34,147 bases of DNA, taken from the NCBI GenBank assembly GCA_030648795.1, contig JAUSHC010000040.1:1-34147 (forward strand), in the 5' to 3' direction. This document shows positions 24,286 through 33,200 of this stretch, piece by piece. The translations under genes and the position numbers were made by a program. Position 1 is the stretch's first letter. Every line of letters begins with the position of its first letter. This stretch comes from a bacterium. GTDB taxonomy: Bacteria > Patescibacteriota > Patescibacteriia > JACQSD01. The notes under the pieces were generated by a model, which was given only the letters and a program-made list of their open reading frames with translations, did no database searches and was not told the origin of the DNA.

Positions 24286-25752
24286 TCAGACGGAGAGAAA
24301 CACCAAACAATGATCGAGTGGCATCCCCTCTTTCGGCGCCTGCATCACAACAAGTATTTTATCTTTCGACCGGAGGATCTTTTCGTTCCGGAGTTTGCGC
24401 ACTATTTCATGCATCTGCATTTTCGATGATACAACGCATGGATATGCCGCCCACTGAAGGAGTAGTGGGTGCGCAGTCGCGTTGTCATGCACAACGGGAA
24501 TAAGCCGCGCTTCGGGACGAAGGCGCGCGATGGCGGAAAATGCGGGAAGCGCTTTTGACATAACGACAACGGTGGTGATGCCAAGATCGCGAACACTATC
24601 GGCAACCGCGTGCGCGAGATTTTCGACGGGTGTGCGCGGCTCACCAAAAAAATCCGGCGAAAGGTTGTCATATTTCGAGCCTTCTGTTTCACGAATAATC
24701 CCCGCCATCGTTTCCACAACTTCCACCGGATATTGCCCGCCTGCGGTTTCTCCGGAAAGCATCGTCGCATCCGCATGGTCAATGACCGCGTTTGTCACAT
24801 CGGAAATTTCCGCGCGGGTCGGACGTGGGTTCGTCATCATGGATTCAAGCATCTGGGTTGCGACGATCACGGGCTTTCCCGCTTTCAAACACGCGGCAAC
24901 AATATCTTTTTGCATGATCGCGAGTTTCGCGGGATCTGCCTCGAGCGCCAAGTCCCCTCGCCCGATCATGACTGCATCCGCTACCGCAACAATGCGTTCG
25001 ATGTTCGCTACGGCTTCGGGACGTTCTACTTTGGCGACGGTTTTGGGTAACGTGTTGTACAACACCGAGTGTTTTTTATGCAACACTCGGTGTTGTACAA
25101 TAATCTTTTGCATGAGTTTTTGAAGCGCAATAATATCCTTTGCATCTTTTACAAACGACAGCGTAACGAAATCAACACCCTGCTGCAAACCAAACGCCAG
25201 ATCTTTTTTATCTTTTGCGGTAATGGGCTTTGCACCAAGCGACACGCCGGGAACGTTGAGCCCCTTATGCGCTTTCACAATGCCCGGCACAACGACTTTT
25301 GTGCGAATCGTATCACCAGAAACACTTTCAACAACGAGCTTCATCGCGCCATCGGCAATAAGAATCGGCGTACCTTTTTTCACGTCATGCGCGAGCGCCT
25401 TGTATTGTTGGGGGAGAATCTTTAACCCCCTCCCGCTCCCCCTTGAAAAGGGGGGGAGTTTAGAGTGTTCCGGGACGAGGGTGACTATTTCACCGCGTTT
25501 GATTACGACACCCTCTTTTGGAAGATTACCGATACGAATGCGCGGCCCTTGCAAATCCTGCAGAAGTGCAACGGGGATCCCCGTTTCTTTCGATGCGCGA
25601 CGAATGTTGGCGATGAGAAGCGCGTGGTTCTCGTAGGTTCCGTGTGAAAAATTCAGCCGCGCCACATTCATGCCGGCTTTCAAGAGCTTTTTTAATGTGG
25701 TGAGCTTTTCGGACGCGGGACCGATGGTACAGACGATTTTTGTGCGTTTCAT
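24286..25752 (-). CDS. pyk: Pyruvate kinase (with two repeat-derived in-frame insertions)
   Basis: MKRTKIVCTIGPASEKLTTLKKLLKAGMNVARLNFSHGTYENH; VMIGRGDLALEADPAKLAIMQKDIVAACLKAGKPVIVATQMLESMMTNPRPTRAEISDVTNAVIDHADATMLSGETAGGQYP. Confidence 0.97.
   Translation of the reverse strand: MKRTKIVCTIGPASEKLTTLKKLLKAGMNVARLNFSHGTYENHALLIANIRRASKETGIPVALLQDLQGPRIRIGNLPKEGVVIKRGEIVTLVPEHSKLPPFSRGSGRGLKILPQQYKALAHDVKKGTPILIADGAMKLVVESVSGDTIRTKVVVPGIVKAHKGLNVPGVSLGAKPITAKDKKDLAFGLQQGVDFVTLSFVKDAKDIIALQKLMQKIIVQHRVLHKKHSVLYNTLPKTVAKVERPEAVANIERIVAVADAVMIGRGDLALEADPAKLAIMQKDIVAACLKAGKPVIVATQMLESMMTNPRPTRAEISDVTNAVIDHADATMLSGETAGGQYPVEVVETMAGIIRETEGSKYDNLSPDFFGEPRTPVENLAHAVADSVRDLGITTVVVMSKALPAFSAIARLRPEARLIPVVHDNATAHPLLLQWAAYPCVVSSKMQMHEIVRKLRNEKILRSKDKILVVMQAPKEGMPLDHCLVFLSV
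25055..25100. repeat. P1 palindrome inside the pyk coding sequence
   Basis: ttgtacaacaccgagtgttttttatgcaacactcggtgttgtacaa; encodes VQHRVLHKKHSVLYN. Confidence 0.95.
25424..25462. repeat. P2 hairpin inside the pyk coding sequence
   Basis: aaccccctcccgctcccccttgaaaagggggggagttta; encodes KLPPFSRGSGRGLK. Confidence 0.85.
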
Positions 25753-25794
25753 GCGAGTGTTGTTAAAATTTATAAGCGGAGCGAAAGAAATTTG

Positions 25795-25918
25795 TTACAA
25801 CCGAGCACCCCGCCCTCTAAGCTTTTCGTTATTGTTTGAACGTTTGCTAAGCATCTCCATTTTTTTGTTTATTAGGTATGTATATAAAGCGCATAGAGAG
25901 CGGGGTAACGGTTTTGTA
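25795..25918. repeat. Imperfect inverted repeat upstream of pyk
   Basis: ttacaaccgagcaccccgccctct / agagagcggggtaacggttttgta. Confidence 0.55.
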
Positions 25919-25950
25919 GCTACTCGCGTGACGCTCGCAGACAAAACGCG

Positions 25951-27117
25951 TTATTTAGCAATAGGTATTCTTGCTGCGATGACGATACCACCAAGCATAA
26001 GAACGCCAAGTACGAGGAAGAGTGATTGTATCCCCGTTACCGAGAGAATTGCTGTCGCGACGAGTGGCGCGGTCATGTACCCGAGCGGACCCATATTGCG
26101 AAAAAAATCAATAAGATGCACGTCACGCTTATCCACTTGTTTGAAAAAATACGTATCACGCATGATTTCAATCAAGCTCGCACCAATGCGGGTCGTGAAA
26201 AGCAGAAGCGCCCATATCCACAGTGTCGATGTATGCACAAAAAAGAGTGTGCTTGTCGCAAGCGCGATAATCGTAAGCCCCGTAATGAGAATCCCCCGCT
26301 CGCTCCCCCATTTGTCCGCGAGCCACCCCGCAGGATATTGAAATAGCACGAATGGCAGAAGCATGAACGAAAAAATCTTTCCAATATCACTCCACTCAAT
26401 GCCAATCGAAAGAAGATACAACGGCGTGTAGATCACCATCCACGCGTAGAAGAATTGCAGAAGAAACGCAATGATAAAAATATGCGAAAGGGAACGATGC
26501 CGTGCTATCGCGCGCAATGTGCTGAAAAATCCATGCGGACGAATGTGTTCGTGCTCAATCTTCCGAAAACCGAAAAAGACAATCGCAAACACCAGGAGCG
26601 TCACGCCAAACGCAATGGTAAAAACGCGCGGGAATCCATACGTCTCGAGAATAAACCCCGCGACGACCGGCGTCACCACCCACCCCGCATTCATAATCGT
26701 GAGTTGCGTGCCACGGATTCTCCCGGTCAACACATCCGAAGAAAATGTCTCAATCAAAATATCAAGCGAAACCCACGCGGCAACGAGCGTAGCGATATAG
26801 ACAACGAACGTAGGAATAAGCACGAAAGGATTTTTTGTATACGCAAGAATAAAAAGAGCAACGAGAGACAAGAACATGAGCGCGAGTGTCGTGTGTTGTT
26901 TTCCAAGGCGCGCAATGACCCGATCGAGACGCGCAAGAAGGACAAGCGCGACAAGATAGCTTGCGACAAACACCAACCCCACCGACTCCTTCGCAATGAA
27001 TGTTTCGAGGAATGACGACTCACTATAGGCGACCGCCGCTGTCGCAATAGCGAAAAAAAACGAAAGACTGTAGAGTGTGCGAAGTTTTCGAAGGTTGAAG
27101 TGTTCAGCGTGCGGCAT
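25951..27117 (-). CDS. MFS family transporter
   Basis: 12-TM-like hydrophobic pattern; LLPFVLFQYPAGWLADKWGSERGILITGLTIIALATSTLFF; start placed at MPHAEHF. Confidence 0.9.
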   Translation of the reverse strand: MPHAEHFNLRKLRTLYSLSFFFAIATAAVAYSESSFLETFIAKESVGLVFVASYLVALVLLARLDRVIARLGKQHTTLALMFLSLVALFILAYTKNPFVLIPTFVVYIATLVAAWVSLDILIETFSSDVLTGRIRGTQLTIMNAGWVVTPVVAGFILETYGFPRVFTIAFGVTLLVFAIVFFGFRKIEHEHIRPHGFFSTLRAIARHRSLSHIFIIAFLLQFFYAWMVIYTPLYLLSIGIEWSDIGKIFSFMLLPFVLFQYPAGWLADKWGSERGILITGLTIIALATSTLFFVHTSTLWIWALLLFTTRIGASLIEIMRDTYFFKQVDKRDVHLIDFFRNMGPLGYMTAPLVATAILSVTGIQSLFLVLGVLMLGGIVIAARIPIAK

Positions 27118-27136
27118 TGTGAGAAAATTTATGTGG

Positions 27137-27173
27137 CAACACCGAGTGTTTTTTGGACACAACACTCGGTGTT
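27137..27173. repeat. Palindromic repeat family P1 overlapping the thrS stop
   Basis: caacaccgagtgttttttggacacaacactcggtgtt; thrS stop at 27172-27174. Confidence 0.9.
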
Positions 27174-28986
27174 ATCGCATCTCCTTCTGTAATCGTTTTA
27201 TAAATGTTGATAGCGCCATCTGCTGGATATCCTTTTCATTGCGCACACGCACGGAAAGTTTTTTGAGCGACTTTTCTTTATCGCCAATAACGATCATATA
27301 TGGCACTCGTTGCTTCTCTGCTTTACGAATTTTGTAACCCACGGTATCGCGCGAGCCATCAACAGAAACACGAAATCCTTCTTCTGTCAGTTTCGCATCA
27401 AGCTTCTCCGCCGCTTTCATGTGATCGTCAGAGACAGGAATAAGTGCAACCTGCACCGGGGCGAGCCATGTGGGGAATGCGCCGGCGGTGTGTTCGATAA
27501 GGATAGACAAAAAGCGTTCAATGGAACCCATAATCGCCGCATGAATCATCACGATACGCTCCTTTTCTCCCGCCTCATTCGCGCAAGTAAGATCGAAACG
27601 CTCTGGCATATTCAAATCCAGCTGAATCGTGGCAACCTGCCACTCCCGACCAATCGCGTCCTTCGCCATAAAGTCTAATTTTGGACCATAAAATGCAGCC
27701 TCACCTACACCGTCAATCCACTCAATCTTTTTTTCCGTAACGATTTCACGAAGAACGCCTTCAGCGATTTCCCATTTTTTAGCATCACCAAGATATTTTT
27801 CCGGATGCTTCGGATCATGCAGCGAAAGTCGCACACGAAGACTAAACCCAAACGCAGGATAAAATTCATGAATGATATCCCAAATCTTGAGTGCTTCCTC
27901 CTTTGCTTGCGACATTCGACAAAATACGTGTGCATCATCCTGCGAGAAAGCGCGGGTACGGGAAAGACCGGCAAGCTCGCCAGTTTGTTCATCGCGATAA
28001 CAGGTGGTGGTATTTGCATAACGCTGTGGTAAATCACGATAACTCCACGCACGTCGAGCATAGATCTGTGTATGGTGCGGACAGTTCATCGGCTTCATCG
28101 CAAACTCATGCCCCTCACGCGTGGTAATCCGAAAAAGCTCATTTTTGAACTTATCCCAATGTCCGCTTTTTTCGTACAAAGCCTTTTTGGTAATATGGGG
28201 AATCTCCACCCGCATATACCCACGCTTCTTTCGTAACTGCCAAACAAAGTCATCAAGGATATTTCGAAGAAGTGTTCCCTGTGGCGTCCAAAGCGGAAGC
28301 CCTGGACCAACAAGTTCAGAAAATGTAAAGAGATCAAGTGCGGGACCAAGAATCTTATGGTCGCGCCGCGTCGCCTCTGCAAGCATGGTCACGTGGTCAT
28401 CCAATTCTTTTTGTGTAGCGAAGGCGATGCCATACACGCGTTGCATCTGCGGATTCTTTTCGTTGCCGCGCCAGTACGCACCTGCAACACGCATCAGTTT
28501 AAAAACACCAAGCGCGCTTGTGTCTTCGACGTGCGGCCCGCGGCACAGATCAACAAACTTTTTCCCCGTCCAATACACCGACGTATGTGTCGGCTTCTCG
28601 ATACTTGCCCCGTTAGAAGCATCGCTTCTAACGTGGTTGAACTCTTGCGCTTCTTCCGGACGAACGGCGGTTGTTCCTTTTGTTTTCAAGTCACGCAGCA
28701 GCTCAATTTTATACGGCTGTTTCTTTTCCTCAAAAAAAACAATTGCCGCATCAATCGGCATTTCTTCACGCACAAATTTTTCTTTGCGTGCGATGATCGC
28801 GCGCATTTGCTTTTCTATTTTCTGAAAATGCTGCTCGGTTAAGCGCGTTGGCAAATCGAGATCGTAATAAAAGCCGTTCTCAATCACCGGACCTACGCCC
28901 AGTTTCGTTTGCGGCCATAATTCCTGTACCGCTGCAGCAAGAAGATGCGCCGTCGAATGACGGATAATTTCAATGGGATGAGACAT
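27172..28986 (-). CDS. thrS: Threonine--tRNA ligase (no TGS domain; repeat-derived insertion)
   Basis: HSTAHLLAAAVQELWPQTKLGVGPVIENGFYYDLD; FVDLCRGPHV; MKPMNCPHHTQIYARRAWSYRDLPQRYANTTTCYRDEQTGELAGLSRTRAFSQDDAHVFCR. Start at MSHPIEI. Confidence 0.97.
   Translation of the reverse strand: MSHPIEIIRHSTAHLLAAAVQELWPQTKLGVGPVIENGFYYDLDLPTRLTEQHFQKIEKQMRAIIARKEKFVREEMPIDAAIVFFEEKKQPYKIELLRDLKTKGTTAVRPEEAQEFNHVRSDASNGASIEKPTHTSVYWTGKKFVDLCRGPHVEDTSALGVFKLMRVAGAYWRGNEKNPQMQRVYGIAFATQKELDDHVTMLAEATRRDHKILGPALDLFTFSELVGPGLPLWTPQGTLLRNILDDFVWQLRKKRGYMRVEIPHITKKALYEKSGHWDKFKNELFRITTREGHEFAMKPMNCPHHTQIYARRAWSYRDLPQRYANTTTCYRDEQTGELAGLSRTRAFSQDDAHVFCRMSQAKEEALKIWDIIHEFYPAFGFSLRVRLSLHDPKHPEKYLGDAKKWEIAEGVLREIVTEKKIEWIDGVGEAAFYGPKLDFMAKDAIGREWQVATIQLDLNMPERFDLTCANEAGEKERIVMIHAAIMGSIERFLSILIEHTAGAFPTWLAPVQVALIPVSDDHMKAAEKLDAKLTEEGFRVSVDGSRDTVGYKIRKAEKQRVPYMIVIGDKEKSLKKLSVRVRNEKDIQQMALSTFIKRLQKEMR
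28608..28638. repeat. P3 palindrome inside the thrS coding sequence
   Basis: ccccgttagaagcatcgcttctaacgtggtt; encodes NHVRSDASNGA. Confidence 0.9.
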
Positions 28987-28987
28987 A

Positions 28988-30160
28988 TTATTGTTCGTTG
29001 ATTTCCACGCGTATATGGTCGGGCAACCGTGGAAGACGTTGCACAAAGAAGGGCGTCAATTGCACACGAACATCGGAAACACCGCCATGACTCCGAAGAA
29101 GCGTCTTTACTTCTTCCGGCGTACGACCGATAAATCGCGATTGTTCGAACGCGGGACTGGTGGCGCGGACCAATGTCTTTCCCTCTGCCTTCACAAGCAG
29201 ACGTGCCGTGCCCGCGACATCATCAAACGCCGAAACACTCGTTATAATATCACTCAAAGGAATCGGCAGAAGACGCTGATCATCCGGAATGGTTGTTTTC
29301 AATTGCGTTGTCACCCATTCATGAAGCGCTTTACCGGAAACCACGACTCCGCGCGCACGCACGGTTACAGAAAGAGAAAATTGCGCTGCCGTTGATCCGA
29401 GCTTTCCATCGAGCGCACTCGCAATGGGATCAACCGTGAGCAGAACGATCGGTTCAACCGGCACATCGCTGGCGCTCACTTCCCCGGCGGAGCCGGGTCC
29501 GGCTTCGCCGGATTCTTCGCTCCGTATCGCATCTTCAATCGTTTTGACAAGCGTGGCGCGCGCAGCATCCACATCGCTTGCGGTAAGACGCTGCACGGAG
29601 CGTCGCCCGCCGGTCATGGTCACTTCAGTAACACCGTAGATTTTATCTTGCAATTCCGTATGCAACCCAGGAATAATCCATTTGGTTGCAGCAACATCGC
29701 CGCTCACTCCTGCACTATCGGCAACAAGCGTTCCTTCCACCTTTCCACGCGCCGGAGCAACGACCGTTTTTTCAAGACGGAAAAGAATTTTTTCCGGAGT
29801 CAAAAATCGTGTTGTCGCAATAAGCGTCTGCGCACTCCCTGTCGTATTTACAATCGATACCTTGCCGCTTGCTTTCGCATCCTCCTCCTTTAATACTGAT
29901 GTGGTAAACGTATCTTTTTTCGTCACTTCACGTTGAAAAACTTTCCCGGGAAGCGCGGTGGATCCTGCGGTTGGCTCACGAACAACAGAAAGGGCGGACG
30001 TCAACGGAAATGTTTGTATGCGTGGAGTGATAACGATCGTTGCGCGCGTAATCGAAAAATACACAATAAGTCCAATCAACAAAAGCGTAAGAGCGGAAAA
30101 GCTCACCGCAATGTTGCGATAGAGAGGAAGTGATGGGGTCTTTTTTCGTGCCATATTCAT
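28988..30160 (-). CDS. Conserved single-TM anchored protein, possibly baseplate J-like
   Basis: N-terminal TM (IAVSFSALTLLLIGLIVYFSI), beta-rich ectodomain; family assignment from recall only. Confidence 0.65.
   Translation of the reverse strand: MNMARKKTPSLPLYRNIAVSFSALTLLLIGLIVYFSITRATIVITPRIQTFPLTSALSVVREPTAGSTALPGKVFQREVTKKDTFTTSVLKEEDAKASGKVSIVNTTGSAQTLIATTRFLTPEKILFRLEKTVVAPARGKVEGTLVADSAGVSGDVAATKWIIPGLHTELQDKIYGVTEVTMTGGRRSVQRLTASDVDAARATLVKTIEDAIRSEESGEAGPGSAGEVSASDVPVEPIVLLTVDPIASALDGKLGSTAAQFSLSVTVRARGVVVSGKALHEWVTTQLKTTIPDDQRLLPIPLSDIITSVSAFDDVAGTARLLVKAEGKTLVRATSPAFEQSRFIGRTPEEVKTLLRSHGGVSDVRVQLTPFFVQRLPRLPDHIRVEINEQ
29483..29512. repeat. Two tandem P4 mini-hairpins inside a coding sequence
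   Basis: cccggc gga gccggg + tccggc ttc gccgga; encodes SGEAGPGSAG. Confidence 0.85.
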
Positions 30161-30203
30161 GAAGAAAAATTATTCTTTTATTGTATCACACACTCTAAAA
30201 AGT

Positions 30204-33200
30204 TCAAAATTCAACCGTATGCGCACCGAGAAGACTTTCAATGGAGCGTCGAATATCATCGTTCATAGCAACGGAAATATCTGTTTCCAATGCCTCGCCA
30301 TCGGGTGTTACAAAGCGCACTGCATGGGGTCCGGGTGACTCGCGAAGAAGATCCTGTAATGCTCCGATCGTCTCGCGTGATGTTTTTGCAGTCAGACGAA
30401 TGACAACAAACTTCGCATGCGTTCCGCCAGCGCTGGATGCACTCCCCGCATTATCAGCAGTAAGCAACGTCGCCTTCTCGCAAAGCAACTTCATCTCACC
30501 ATCTTTCGTTGAAACACGCCCTTGGATAACAACCGGCGCCTGATCTGTCCAAACACTTTTTGTATTTTCAAGTATTTTTGGGAAGACGATCACCTCCACT
30601 TTTCCGCGAGCGTCATCCAACGTCACAAACGCCATCATATCCCCCTTCTTCGTTAAAATGCGTTTCACCGAATTCACGATCCCTCCCACTTGTACGAGTG
30701 ATTCTTCCATGTCGCTCGTGATATCAGAAAGCGGCGTTATGCGCTCACCGAGAGTAACGCGCCATGCATCCCATGGATGCTCCGTCACATAGAGCCCCAG
30801 AAGTTCTTTCTCCCACGTAAGGCGCATTGCCTTTGTATCCTCTCCTCTCTCTTTCTTTAAATGCAGTGAAGGTGTTACCGCTCCCCCAAAAAGATTCCCC
30901 TGCTTCGTTGCGGTTTCCGCCATTCCGCGACGCGCGAATGAAAGAAGCGTCTCGATATTCGCAAGCAACATTGATCGTTCACCAAACCGATCAAGCGCTC
31001 CGCATTTTACAAGACTCTCTAAAGGCTTTTTATTGACGCTCTCCGGTGGAAGGCGCTTCAAAAAATCCTCAACGTCACGAAAGGCTCCCCGCGCTTTTCG
31101 TTCTGCGATAATCCCCGCGACCACCCCTTCACCAACATTTTTTATCGCGACAAGACCAAAGCGGATTACTGGCTGCTTCTCAACGAATACCGCGGTAAAA
31201 TGCTCCATACTTTCATTGATATCCGGCGGCAACACTTCAATACCCAAAATGCGCGCGTCATCAACAAGAAACGCAATACGATCCACATCTCCTTCTTCCG
31301 CGGTTAAAATCGCGCTCATGAACGCATGAAGAAAGTTCGCCTTCAGGTATGCGGTTTGGTAAGCGATGAGTGCGTAACAGGCGGCATGACTGCGGTTGAA
31401 TCCATACCCCGCGAACGGCTCAATAAATTCAAAAATTTTCGATGCGAGTTTTTCGTCAATGCCATTGGCGACGGATCCGGAAACAAATTTCTTTTTCTGT
31501 TCACGCAAAAGTTTCGAAATTTTCTTTCCCACCGCTTTGCGAAGAATATCCGCTTCTCCAAGCGTGAAGCCGGCGAGATCGCGCGCGATCTGCAACACCT
31601 GTTCTTGATACACGGCGATGCCATACGTCTTTGCCAAAATCGGCTCCAGTTTCGGATGCAAATATTTTACCGTTTTCAGTCCGTGCTTGCCCGCGATGTA
31701 GTCAGGAATGAGCTCCATCGGACCCGGACGGTAGAGCGACACCATTGCGATAATATCTTCAATCGAAGATGGCTCAAGCTGCTTTAAATAACGACGCATG
31801 CCTGCAGATTCAAGCTGAAAGACACCTGTCGTATTCCCTGCCTTCAAAAGTCGAAAAGTTTTTTCGTCATCCAGCGGAATCGCATCAATATCGATTACGG
31901 TACCCGTCATCGCTTTCACAACGGCAAGCGTCCGCTCGATGATCGTAAGATTTTTGAGACCCAAAAAATCCATCTTGAGAAGTCCAAGAGCCTCAATCGG
32001 ATGCAAAGAATATTGCGAGATGATGGTTTGATCAGACGAGCTTGCGTACTGTACCGGCACATAAAACATAAGCGGCTCTTTCGTGATGACAACGCCGCAC
32101 GCATGCGTTGACGTATGTCGGGCAACACCTTCAAGACGCTTCGCAATGTCAATCAATCGTTGCCCTTGCGGATCACGTGTCGCGATTTCTTTCAACTCGG
32201 CAATAGCAGTCTCCGCTTCTTGAAGCGTCATCTGGGGAGGAATAAGCTTCGCAAGCTTATCGCACATCGCATAGGGAACATCCAGCACACGACCGACATC
32301 GCGCACCACGGCGCGCGCCGCCATGGTTCCAAACGTGACAATCTGCGCCACATGATCTTTCCCATATTTTTCTTCCACATAACGAAGCACTTCATCGCGT
32401 CGCGTATCCGCAAAATCAAGATCGATATCCGGCATCGCGATACGTTCGGGATTTAAAAAACGTTCGAACACCAATTCATATGCAATCGGATCAATGTTCG
32501 TGATATTCGTCAGATACGACACAATGGATCCTGCAGCACTTCCACGACCCGGCCCCACAATGATGTGCTGTTGTTTCGCCCAGTTCACGAAATCTTGCAC
32601 AATAAGAAAGTATGACGCAAAACCGGTTTTAATGATGACGCCCAGTTCGTAGTCGAGGCGATCTTTTACCTGAATCATGAATCGTGAATCATGAATCATG
32701 GGATACCGTTTTGGAATACCTATTTCACAAAGCTCGCGCAGATAGCCGTCGGGTGTTTTCCCTTTCGGCACATCGAAATGCGGCAAGGTTACTTTTCCAA
32801 GTTCGATGGTGCAATTGATCTTGTCTGCGATTTTTACGGTATTTTCAAGCGCAGCGCGCGGATACTCTTTCATCGCATCTTTCATGGCGTCCGGTGAACG
32901 GAACGAAAAGTCTTGCCCCAACATCGAAAGACGTTTCGTGTCTTCTTTTTTTGATTTTGTTTGCAAACACAATAGAACATCCTGCGCTTCCGCATCGCTC
33001 GTATCCAAGTAGTGGCAATCTTGCGTTGCGACCAATGGAACATCCAACGTTTCGGAAAGTGAAACCAGCCCTGTATTGACAAGCAACTGTTCCGGCAATG
33101 TGTTCGGCTGGATTTCCAAATAATAATCGTCACCAAAAAGTTTTTTGTATTTACGAATACACTCCTCCGCTGCCTTCCAATCTTTACGTTTAAGTGCATG

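Noticed and set aside
24286-25752. Pyruvate kinase as a pseudogene because of repeat insertions
   Set aside because: Both insertions keep the frame and all catalytic motifs are present.
8781-27173. P1 palindromes as rho-independent terminators
   Set aside because: Most copies lack a T tract, several are not at gene ends, and one is inside the pyk coding sequence.
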